Positions 1 through 6,651 of a stretch of 8,359 nucleotides of DNA are shown piece by piece. The position numbers were made by a program, and so were the translations under genes. The notes under the pieces are model-generated. The model did not search any database, was not told the origin of the DNA, and saw nothing but the letters and a program-made list of their open reading frames with translations. Origin of the DNA: Candidatus Benthicola azotiphorus (GTDB lineage Bacteria; Gemmatimonadota; Gemmatimonadetes; Palauibacterales; Palauibacteraceae); contig CANPVW010000273.1 in NCBI GenBank assembly GCA_947581745.1, forward strand, positions 1 to 8,359, written 5' to 3'. How positions within the stretch are numbered: position 1 is the stretch's first letter; the number at the start of each line of letters is the position of its first letter.

Positions 1-185
1 GCGTCGACGTCCTCCGGGCTTATGCCTGCCTCCTCGAGACAGAACGCGACGGCTTTCGCGGGATAGCGATCATCGTGCTTCCGGCGAGTGAACCGCTCTT
101 CCTGGGCCGCCGCGACGATCTCCCCATCCCGGATGAGAGCCGCCGCCGAATCGTGAAAGAACGCCGACACGCCGAGGATGTTCAC
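1..185 (-). CDS. Carbamoyltransferase, N-terminal fragment (NodU/TobZ/CmcH family)
   Basis: The first 61 residues are visible and the gene continues past the left edge. Enzymes of this family transfer a carbamoyl group from carbamoyl phosphate, via carbamoyl-AMP, to a hydroxyl on a sugar or natural product, in the cytoplasm. The peptide begins MNILGVSAFFHDSAAAL, followed by GEIVAAAQEERFTRRKHD at about residues 21-38. The HDSA motif (11-14) and EERFTR-KHD motif (29-38) are the family's N-terminal signature in its Kae1-like fold. The start is GTG at 185-183, inside a GTGA overlap with the glycosyltransferase stop, and a strong Shine-Dalgarno GGGAGG lies 6 nt upstream. Its position last in the visible operon suggests that it modifies the glycan made by the upstream genes. 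The acceptor cannot be told from the fragment. The family call is firm. Confidence 0.93.
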   Translation of the reverse strand, partial: MNILGVSAFFHDSAAALIRDGEIVAAAQEERFTRRKHDDRYPAKAVAFCLEEAGISPEDVD

Positions 186-1195
186 GGTCGACCTCCCACC
201 AGCCGCCTCGTGCGCGACAGGCCGTGCTTGAACAGGTAGCCCGACAGCCACCTGTAGTATTCCGGAATGAACGGGAGGGCGAATCCGGCACGCAGCCACT
301 CCCACGCCGGCAACCTTCTGCGGTACATCCCCTTCCACCTGTGACGGTAGGTCTTCCATGCCTTGCGTCTCATCAGGTCGCGCACTTCGCGCCACTCCGC
401 GGGATGCCCCGCGGCGTACCGTCGGAGGACCGGATCGGAGTCGAGGAACTCGATCCACCGCCTGATATCGTGCGCGAGCTCCCACGGACTGATGTCCAGG
501 CCACCGCTCTTCTCGTATGCGCGGTTGCGGAACAGGGCTTCGGAACAGAACGCCACCTTCCGACCGAGTGAGAGTCGAAGCGCCATCGCATCGTCGTCGC
601 CGGTGGGCATCAGCGGGTAGCCCCCTGTAGCCGACATCTCCTCCGTCCGTGCCATCACGGTCACGAACGTCTTGAACCGGTATCGACCATCGACCCAGAA
701 TCGCACGAAGTCGAGACCCGAGAAGACCGGGGGCGGAAGTTCCTTCAGATCCGGACGCGAGTACGGAAGGTCGGCGGCCTGCTCGGGTGAAAGAGGGGTT
801 CCGGACTCGTCCATGAGCTCGACGAGGGGGATGGCGAGGCCGACCTCGGGATCCGCCTCGAGGACCTTGACCATTGCGGACACGAAGTGGGGACCGATCT
901 CGTCGTCGTCACACAGGAGCACGAAATACTTCCCCCGGGCTGCATCGATCATCTGGTTGAAGTGCGCCGACATCACCGGCTCCGTGACGTCGTTCCGCCG
1001 GAACGAGAACGGGCGCGGGAAGTGTCGTTCCACGAGCTGCCTGAGCTCCGGTCCGTTTTCCCCGTTGTCCGATACCAGCAGCTCGATCGCAGGATAGTCC
1101 TGCTCGAGCACCGATCTCAGGACGTTCGGCAGAAAGTGCATCCGCTTGTAGAGCGGGACGGCGACCGTCACCAGGGGCTGATCGTCTGGAATCAT
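182..1195 (-). CDS. Family 2 (GT-A fold) glycosyltransferase
   Basis: This 337-residue protein probably transfers a sugar from a nucleotide donor to a growing surface glycan at the cytoplasmic face of the inner membrane. The N-terminus VTVAVPLYKR (9-18), LLVSDNG (39-45) and the run of small and hydrophobic residues ending in FVLLCDDDEI (91-100) match the GT2 donor-binding fold. DDD at 96-98 is the metal- and nucleotide-binding DxD motif. TGDDDAM (198-204) is the likely acceptor-side acidic motif containing the catalytic base. The last 70 or so residues are rich in Arg, Trp and Tyr (for example RRKAWKTYRHRWKG) with a short hydrophobic stretch, RAGFALPFIPEYY, at 302-314, which suggests peripheral membrane binding; I see no clear membrane span. 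The ATG at 1195 overlaps the preceding stop (ATGA), so I chose it over a much longer in-frame extension running back through the FAD oxidoreductase gene. Donor and linkage are unknown. Confidence 0.9.
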   Translation of the reverse strand: MIPDDQPLVTVAVPLYKRMHFLPNVLRSVLEQDYPAIELLVSDNGENGPELRQLVERHFPRPFSFRRNDVTEPVMSAHFNQMIDAARGKYFVLLCDDDEIGPHFVSAMVKVLEADPEVGLAIPLVELMDESGTPLSPEQAADLPYSRPDLKELPPPVFSGLDFVRFWVDGRYRFKTFVTVMARTEEMSATGGYPLMPTGDDDAMALRLSLGRKVAFCSEALFRNRAYEKSGGLDISPWELAHDIRRWIEFLDSDPVLRRYAAGHPAEWREVRDLMRRKAWKTYRHRWKGMYRRRLPAWEWLRAGFALPFIPEYYRWLSGYLFKHGLSRTRRLVGGRP

Positions 1196-2412
1196 GGCAT
1201 ACCGAGTCTGCGGTCGATTTCCTCGACCACGAATTCCGCGAACGGAAGTGCACAGGTGAATGCTGGCGATACGGCGTTCAGGACGTGCAACGAATGCTGA
1301 TCGCCCTCGAGCACGAAGTCTTCGACCAGCGCCTTGCGATCGACGTCGATCAGCTGTGCGCGGATCCCGGGTCTTCCCCAGGCCCACCCATGGGTCCCTT
1401 CCACGTCGGGGACGAGCTCCGACGCGCGTCGGAGCAGCGCCTGCTTCGAGTGTTTGCGGAGCTCGCGCCACGCCTGATGGCGGAAGCCGGACGCGTTGCT
1501 GACGAACATCCTCGCTTCCGTGTTCACGATTTCGAACAGGTCGTGCAGCTGCAGGCCGGTCCAGCCCTCGTACTGTTCGCGCCACAGGGCGGGCAGCGCC
1601 GTCGGTCCGATCTTCTCTCCGCCCGTGACGGCCTTCGTGAGGTGCACGCCGAGAAACGGTACCTGGAGGTCCGGTACCGGATAGACGTGCGCGCGCAGGG
1701 ACGGTCCCGGGGTGGTTCGGTGGAGGTACAGGCCCTTGAAGGGGAGGATCCGCAGTCCGCCGCCGAACCCGTAGTCGCGGGCCACCCGGTCGGCATGGAG
1801 CCCGGCCGCGTTGACCACGTAGCCGGCCGTGAGTCGTCCCCGATCGGTGCGCACGGAACCGGGATCCCGCCCCAGATAGCGGGTGGAGCTGTGCACGGAG
1901 ACGCCGTCGGCGCGCAGGTCCTCGACCATCGCGTCCACGACCGAGGTCGGATCGATCACCGACGTGCTCGGACTGAACAGGGCCTGATCCACCGTCCGGG
2001 CCCGCGGCTCGATCTCGGCCGCCTCCCGACGGTCTACCCTCCGGAGATCCACGCCGTTGACCCGTGCACGCTCGAGCAGCTCGTCGAACCATCCGACATC
2101 GGCCGGTCGAGTGGCCACGATGAGCTTGCCGCACCGATCGAGCGGAAGTCCCCGATCCCGGCAGTACTCCGACATCGCCTCGTTGCCGACCCGGGTGAAG
2201 CGGGCTTTAAGGCTGTCGGCCGAATAGTAGAAGCCCGCGTGGAGCACGCCGCTGTTCCGGCCGCTGGCGTGCATGCCGCACCGGGTCTCCTTCTCGAGCA
2301 CCGCCACGGATGCATCGGACCAGCGGCGGCGAATGCGCGACGCGACGGACAGGCCTATGATCCCGCCACCGACGACCACGAAGTCCGCGCTCCCCAGCCT
2401 ACCTGCGCTCAT
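1192..2412 (-). CDS. lhgO: FAD-dependent oxidoreductase, L-2-hydroxyglutarate oxidase (LhgO) family
   Basis: This 406-residue protein belongs to the DAO-type flavoprotein family of L-2-hydroxyglutarate oxidase/dehydrogenase, whose known members oxidise L-2-hydroxyglutarate to 2-oxoglutarate. The N-terminus has the Rossmann motif VVVGGGIIGLS (12-22), with Glu40 at the end of the second strand to hold the FAD ribose. Next comes the family signature HASGRNSGVLHAGFYYSAD (48-66), then SLKARF. VNAAGLHADRVAR (200-212), YPVPDLQVPFLGVHLT (244-259) and the C-terminal NAVSPAFTCALPFAEF (379-394) also fit. Length is normal for the family (about 400). The ATG at 2412 overlaps the upstream ATPase stop as ATGA; no good Shine-Dalgarno is visible, so translation is probably coupled. 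Placement inside a glycan export operon is odd for central-metabolism oxidation. It may act on another 2-hydroxy acid or on a sugar-derived group. The family is well supported; the symbol reflects homology only, not proven substrate. Confidence 0.85.
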   Translation of the reverse strand: MSAGRLGSADFVVVGGGIIGLSVASRIRRRWSDASVAVLEKETRCGMHASGRNSGVLHAGFYYSADSLKARFTRVGNEAMSEYCRDRGLPLDRCGKLIVATRPADVGWFDELLERARVNGVDLRRVDRREAAEIEPRARTVDQALFSPSTSVIDPTSVVDAMVEDLRADGVSVHSSTRYLGRDPGSVRTDRGRLTAGYVVNAAGLHADRVARDYGFGGGLRILPFKGLYLHRTTPGPSLRAHVYPVPDLQVPFLGVHLTKAVTGGEKIGPTALPALWREQYEGWTGLQLHDLFEIVNTEARMFVSNASGFRHQAWRELRKHSKQALLRRASELVPDVEGTHGWAWGRPGIRAQLIDVDRKALVEDFVLEGDQHSLHVLNAVSPAFTCALPFAEFVVEEIDRRLGMP

Positions 2413-3710
2413 CGTGGAAGCGCATCCGCTTGGGCGCGGCTGGAGTCGACCGTCCATTGCAGCATCGGAGTCACGAGGCCTTCCCGCGTCACTTCGAAGG
2501 GATAGCCGACCGGCGACACCTCGAACGCCACGGCCTGAAGTCTGCGCTCCAGGATCTGGACCTTCGGGATGTGCGCCACGGTGCTGATCAGGTACCGTCC
2601 CGGCTTCAGGAAGCTGGATGGGAAGCGGCACGTCGACGTGTGAAGACCCGCCTCCCGGACCTTGCCGGCGAGGTCTGTCGAATCCGTGTCCCACGTGACG
2701 CACACCACTTCTCCCCGATGATTGAACACGGCCACCACGATCACCAGGTCCCGGACCGGCCGCGGCAGCTCGTAGGTCACCTCGACCTGAAATCCTTCAT
2801 CGAACGGAACCAGGGCCGTCGACTGCGACCGTCCGTCGAGCACGCGTATCGACTGAAACACGGACTCGCGCCCGCGCGGTGCCGCTTCGTCCTCCGTCTG
2901 ATTCCACGAGGAATCGAGCGTCGACTCACCCAGGTAGGTCGAGATCACCGCCTCGGGATCGCCCGAGGCTACCATTTCACCGTTGGCCAGCAGGATGGCG
3001 CGCTCACACAGCCTCGTGATCGCGCTCATGTTGTGGCTCACCAGGAGGACCGTCCGCCCGGCTTCGGCGACTTCTCCCATCTTGCCGAGGCACTTCTGCT
3101 GGAAGGCGGCATCACCCACGGCGAGGACTTCGTCGACGATCAGGATCTCCGGATCGAGGTGGGCCGCGACCGCGAACGCGAGGCGCAGGCCCATGCCGCT
3201 CGAGTAGTGTTTGACCGGGGTGTCGATGAACTTCTCCACCCCCGAGAACTCGACGATCTCGTCGAACGCCTCATTGATACGGGCGCGGGTCATGCCCAGG
3301 ATCGCGCCGTTCAGGTAGACGTTCTCGCGCCCCGTCAGCTCGGGATGGAAACCCGTGCCCACCTCGAGCAGGCATCCGACCCGGCCGTGGATCTCCACGA
3401 AACCCTCGCTGGGCTCCGTGATCCGGGAGAGGATCTTCAGCAGCGTGCTCTTGCCCGCGCCGTTGTGACCTATGATGCCGAGGACCTGTCCCCTGGGAAC
3501 GTCGAACGACACGTCGCGCAGGGCCCAGATCGTCTCGTCCAGCTCCGCTGCGCCGGTCGCCTGCCCCCTCAGCAGCTTGGAGGCTCTCCGGAACGGCGCG
3601 GCCACGGACCTCGCGACCTGGTCGCGCAGCGTCCGGTAGCGCTCGGTCTGCACAGCCCCGATATGATATTCCTTGCCGAGATGCTCGACGCGGACCGCCA
3701 GATCGCTCAC
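2409..3710 (-). CDS. wzt: Polysaccharide ABC exporter ATPase with C-terminal substrate-binding domain (Wzt-like)
   Basis: This 433-residue protein is the ATP-hydrolysing subunit that drives export of O-antigen or capsule chains through the partner permease. Visible motifs are Walker A GHNGAGKST (81-89), ABC signature YSSGM (169-173), Walker B ILIVDEVLAVGD (189-200) and H-loop SHN (225-227). The ERYRTLRD segment near residue 23 and the insert before WALRDVSFDV (62-71) are usual for the Wzt/TagH branch. Residues from about 285 to 420 form an additional beta-rich domain (FQVEVTYELPRPVRDLVIVV and onward) resembling the Wzt C-terminal domain, which in E. coli O8/O9a binds the modified non-reducing end of the chain. 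The start is GTG at 3710, with AGGAG five nt upstream overlapping the permease stop. The stop overlaps the next gene (ATGA). This is the only non-overlapping junction in the operon (9 bp). Assignment is secure; substrate is unknown. Confidence 0.95.
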   Translation of the reverse strand: MSDLAVRVEHLGKEYHIGAVQTERYRTLRDQVARSVAAPFRRASKLLRGQATGAAELDETIWALRDVSFDVPRGQVLGIIGHNGAGKSTLLKILSRITEPSEGFVEIHGRVGCLLEVGTGFHPELTGRENVYLNGAILGMTRARINEAFDEIVEFSGVEKFIDTPVKHYSSGMGLRLAFAVAAHLDPEILIVDEVLAVGDAAFQQKCLGKMGEVAEAGRTVLLVSHNMSAITRLCERAILLANGEMVASGDPEAVISTYLGESTLDSSWNQTEDEAAPRGRESVFQSIRVLDGRSQSTALVPFDEGFQVEVTYELPRPVRDLVIVVAVFNHRGEVVCVTWDTDSTDLAGKVREAGLHTSTCRFPSSFLKPGRYLISTVAHIPKVQILERRLQAVAFEVSPVGYPFEVTREGLVTPMLQWTVDSSRAQADALPR

Positions 3711-3719
3711 GAAGTCTCC

Positions 3720-4592
3720 TCACACCACATCGGCGAACGTCTTCTCCATCCGCCGGAAGTAGAACAGCCCTCCCACGAAGATCGTGGCCGACACTACGGC
3801 CGATACCAGAATCATGGGGCCTGGGTGGGGCTCGAGTCCGAGGAGCGCCCAGCGGAATCCCTCCGACACGCCCACCATCGGGTTCAGGCTGTAGATCGCC
3901 AACCACTTCGGATCGGTGATCCTGTCCGTCGCCGAGTACACGATCGGAGTGGCGAAGAACCAGATCTGCACCAGGAAGGGAACGCCGTGCTTGACGTCGC
4001 GAAACTGCACGTTGAGGGCCGAGAACCAGAGGCCCACGCCGAACGCCGTCACGAAAGTCAGGAGAATGAGCGGAATCAGCCACAGCGTGTTCAGGGTCGG
4101 CGCGTAGCCGTAGAACAGCATCATCGGAATCAAGACGGCCATCGCAATGAAGAAGTCCACCAGGCCGGACAGCGTGGCCGCGATCGGAACGACGAGCCGC
4201 GGGAAGTAGATCTTCTTCAGGAGTGCCGAGCTCGTGACGAGGCTGTTCGACGACTGTGTGAGGGCGAACGCGAAATACGTCCACACGACCATCGCCGCGT
4301 AATTCCAGATCGGGTAAGGCACGCCTTCGGGCCCCAGATTCGCGAGCTTGCCAAAGAAGACCGTGAACACGACCATCGACACGAACGGCTGGATGATGGC
4401 CCAGGAGACGCCAAGCACGCTCTGCTTGTAGCGCACCTTGATGTCGCGCCACGTCAGGAAGTAGAGAAGCTCCCGGTACTCCCACAGCTCGCGCAGCTTG
4501 AGGGAGACCCAGCCGCGGGACGGTTCGATCCGCAGCACCGGCACCGGCGTCGACCCGTTCGCCACGCTCGCCATGCTGGACCCATCGTTCAT
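3720..4592 (-). CDS. wzm: Polysaccharide ABC exporter permease, ABC-2 family (Wzm-like)
   Basis: This 290-residue integral membrane protein forms, with the ATPase encoded next, the inner-membrane channel for a lipid-linked polysaccharide. The first 25 or so residues are a low-complexity cytoplasmic tail. LWEYRELLYFLTWRDIKVRYKQS (36-58) is the amphipathic and cytosolic gate region typical of O-antigen permeases. About six hydrophobic segments follow, near residues 60-80, 97-115, 132-160, 169-192, 205-220 and 258-278. LNVQFRDV (193-200) and SLNPMV (235-240) are conserved in the ABC-2 polysaccharide exporter family (PF01061 type). The ATG at 4592 overlaps the gmd stop as ATGA and has GGGAG seven nt upstream. 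There is no signal peptide and none is expected. The pairing with wzt in this order is the usual one. Confidence 0.95.
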   Translation of the reverse strand: MNDGSSMASVANGSTPVPVLRIEPSRGWVSLKLRELWEYRELLYFLTWRDIKVRYKQSVLGVSWAIIQPFVSMVVFTVFFGKLANLGPEGVPYPIWNYAAMVVWTYFAFALTQSSNSLVTSSALLKKIYFPRLVVPIAATLSGLVDFFIAMAVLIPMMLFYGYAPTLNTLWLIPLILLTFVTAFGVGLWFSALNVQFRDVKHGVPFLVQIWFFATPIVYSATDRITDPKWLAIYSLNPMVGVSEGFRWALLGLEPHPGPMILVSAVVSATIFVGGLFYFRRMEKTFADVV

Positions 4593-5626
4593 GTCGAGGC
4601 TCCCTGATACGTCAGTCCGTGGGCTTCTCGCCGTGCCACTTCGAGATCGGCCTCCACCATGATCCGAACGAGCTCCGCGAACTTGACCCGCGGCTCCCAG
4701 TCGAGCTCGCGCTTCGCTTTCGCGGGATCACCGATCAGGAGATCGACCTCCGACGGTCGCTCGTATCTGGGATCGAGCTCGACGTGTTCCGCCCAATCGA
4801 GGTCCGCGTGCCCGAACGCGTGATCCAGGAACTCGCGCACGGAATGCGTCTCGCCCGTCGCGATCACGTAGTCGTCCGGCGTCTCGGCCTGCAGCATCAT
4901 CCACATGGCCTCGACGAATTCCGGCGCGTAGCCCCAGTCCCGTCGCGCGTCCAGATTCCCGAGATACAGCTTCTCCTGAAGGCCGAGTTTGATGCGCCCC
5001 ACCGCCCTCGTGATCTTGCGGGTCACGAAGGTCTCGCCACGCCTCGGGCTCTCGTGGTTGAACAGGATTCCGTTCACGGCGAAGAGTCCGTACGCCTCGC
5101 GGTAGTTCCGAGTCACGTGAAAGGCGTACGCCTTGGCACACGCGTAGGGCGAGCGCGGGTAGAAGGGCGTCGTCTCGGTCTGGGGCACCTCCTGGACCTT
5201 GCCGTAGAGCTCGGACGAGCTCGCCTGGTAGAACCGGGGCTGGACCCCCGTTTCCCGCATCGCATCCAGCAGGCGAACCGTGCCGAGCCCCGTGACTTCG
5301 GCGGTGTACTCCGGCAAGTCGAAGCTCGTCCGCACGTGACTCTGGGCGCCCAGATTGTAGATCTCGTCGGGCTCGATCTCGAGCAGCAGCCGGCTCAGCA
5401 CGGAGCTGTCCGTCAGATCTCCGTAGTGAAGGTAGAGCCGCGCGTCCGTCTGGTGCGGATCCTGGTACAGGTGGTCCAGGCGCTGCGTATTGAAGCTCGA
5501 CGAACGTCGGATGATCCCGTGCACCTCGTATCCCTTCGAGAGCAGAAGCTCCGCCAGGTAGCTTCCGTCCTGTCCTGTGATGCCGGTGACCAGGGCCCTG
5601 GGATTCTCGTCGCTCAATGTTCTCAC
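4589..5626 (-). CDS. gmd: GDP-mannose 4,6-dehydratase
   Basis: Gmd converts GDP-D-mannose to GDP-4-keto-6-deoxy-D-mannose using bound NADP, the first step toward GDP-L-fucose and other GDP-6-deoxyhexoses. The 345-residue length fits the family. GITGQDGSYLAELLL (15-29) is the Gmd-type cofactor loop. RRSSSFNTQRLDHLY (40-54) and GAQSHVRTSF (93-102) are Gmd hallmarks. The catalytic region is ASSSELYG (135-142) with Glu139, then YACAK (161-165) with Tyr161 and Lys165; the 22-residue Glu-to-Tyr spacing equals that of E. coli Gmd. Ser137 stands where E. coli has a catalytic Thr, a conservative change. NHESPRRGETFVTRKI (190-205) is also typical. I chose GTG at 5626 because it overlaps the fcl stop as GTGA; there is no Shine-Dalgarno, so coupled translation is likely. 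An in-frame TTG at 5617 would shorten the protein by three residues. Confidence 0.96.
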   Translation of the reverse strand: MRTLSDENPRALVTGITGQDGSYLAELLLSKGYEVHGIIRRSSSFNTQRLDHLYQDPHQTDARLYLHYGDLTDSSVLSRLLLEIEPDEIYNLGAQSHVRTSFDLPEYTAEVTGLGTVRLLDAMRETGVQPRFYQASSSELYGKVQEVPQTETTPFYPRSPYACAKAYAFHVTRNYREAYGLFAVNGILFNHESPRRGETFVTRKITRAVGRIKLGLQEKLYLGNLDARRDWGYAPEFVEAMWMMLQAETPDDYVIATGETHSVREFLDHAFGHADLDWAEHVELDPRYERPSEVDLLIGDPAKAKRELDWEPRVKFAELVRIMVEADLEVARREAHGLTYQGAST

Positions 5627-6651
5627 TCGGTTGATTCGACTGGATGGTTTCGGGCCGCGGGTGTCTTCCCCGCGGACCGCAAGCGGTGGTTCCGGTACCA
5701 GGCGATCGTGCGCTCCAGTCCCTCGTCGAACGGAACGCTCGCCCGGAAGCCGAACGACTCGAGCGCCCGACTCGTATCGAGGCAGCGCCGGGGCTGGCCA
5801 TCGGGCTTGCTCGCGTCGTATGTGAGGCGTCCGTCGAAACCGACGGCGGCGGCTATGCGGGCGGCCAGGTCTCCGATCGTGATTTCGTTGCCCGTCCCGA
5901 CGTTGACGGGATCCGGAGCGTCGTAGCGCTCGGCGGCCAGAAGCACGGCACGCGCGCAGTCGTCCACGTAGAGGAACTCGCGGGACGCGTTTCCGGTGCC
6001 CCAAAGGACCACCTCTTCACGTCCCTCATCCACAGCTTCGACCATCTTCCGAATCAGGGCGGGAATGACGTGACTCGACGAGGGATCGAAGTTGTCGCGC
6101 GGGCCATACAGGTTGACCGGCAGCAGGTACACTCCGTTGAATCCGTATTGCGCCCGGTAGGCCTGCAGCTGCACGAGGAGCGCCTTCTTCGCGATTCCGT
6201 ACGGGGCGTTCGTCTCTTCCGGGTAGCCGTTCCAAAGATCAGACTCCCGAAACGGAACGGGCGTGTGCTTCGGATAGGCACAGATCGTCCCCAGCTGCAC
6301 GAACTTCTGAACTCCTGCCAGCCGGGCCTCTTCGATCATGTGGACACCCATGACCATGTTCGCGTAGAAGAACCTCCCCGGCTGCTCCCGATTCGCTCCT
6401 ATCCCCCCTACCTCGGCGGCGAGGTGAATCACCACGTCGGGATCAAACGACCGGATGACGTCGCGAACCGCCGCCGTCTGCGTCAGGTCGTATTCCGACA
6501 TTGTCGGCGCCAGTACGTGGCCGGCTCCGAGCGCCTCCAGTCGGGCCAGGATGTGTGATCCGAGGAAGCCGTGCCCCCCGGTGACCAGGACGCGGCGCGC
6601 GGCCCAGAACTCGGGCTTGTTGCTGTGCTCCCTGCCGTACACGGCCGTCAT
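5623..6651 (-). CDS. fcl: GDP-L-fucose synthase (GDP-4-keto-6-deoxy-D-mannose 3,5-epimerase-4-reductase)
   Basis: Fcl takes the Gmd product, epimerises C3 and C5 and reduces C4 with NADPH to give GDP-L-fucose. The 342-residue protein carries the Rossmann motif TGGHGFLGSH (24-33) and HLAAEVGGIGANRE (76-89). The active site is LGTICAYPK (120-128), YGIAK (151-155) and SSSHVIPAL (191-199). Counting against E. coli Fcl, Cys124, Tyr151, Lys155 and His194 correspond to Cys109, Tyr136, Lys140 and His179, so the full epimerase/reductase set is present. Thr122 replaces the usual Ser107, a conservative change. NLYGPRDNFDPSSSH (180-194) is the familiar family block. The ATG at 6651 overlaps the antiterminator stop (ATGA), with AGGGG about 8 nt upstream. 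The C-terminus is about 15 residues longer than in E. coli (SAGKTPAARNHPVESTE). A related 4-reductase making another GDP-6-deoxysugar is possible but less likely. Confidence 0.93.
   Translation of the reverse strand: MTAVYGREHSNKPEFWAARRVLVTGGHGFLGSHILARLEALGAGHVLAPTMSEYDLTQTAAVRDVIRSFDPDVVIHLAAEVGGIGANREQPGRFFYANMVMGVHMIEEARLAGVQKFVQLGTICAYPKHTPVPFRESDLWNGYPEETNAPYGIAKKALLVQLQAYRAQYGFNGVYLLPVNLYGPRDNFDPSSSHVIPALIRKMVEAVDEGREEVVLWGTGNASREFLYVDDCARAVLLAAERYDAPDPVNVGTGNEITIGDLAARIAAAVGFDGRLTYDASKPDGQPRRCLDTSRALESFGFRASVPFDEGLERTIAWYRNHRLRSAGKTPAARNHPVESTE

Noticed and set aside
1196..2134. A glycosyltransferase extended to 650 residues at its N-terminus
   Set aside because: The first 313 residues of that frame are Arg/Gly/Pro-rich and overlap the FAD oxidoreductase in another frame. 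GT2 homology begins at the ATG at 1195, which also makes the ATGA overlap.
1285..2505. 406-residue open frame on the plus strand
   Set aside because: It is antisense to the FAD oxidoreductase gene, which has an intact FAD motif and family signature in the opposite strand.
2430..4607. 725-residue open frame on the plus strand
   Set aside because: It lies antisense to wzt, wzm and the end of gmd, all of which have clear family motifs. Its product is very rich in Arg, His, Asp and Gln with no recognisable domain, as expected for an antisense frame in GC-rich DNA.
4619..5926. 435-residue open frame on the plus strand
   Set aside because: It is antisense to gmd and the end of fcl, with biased composition and no recognisable motif; a shadow of real genes.
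5644..6558. 304-residue open frame on the plus strand
   Set aside because: It is antisense to fcl, whose catalytic residues are all present. No domain is visible in the antisense product.
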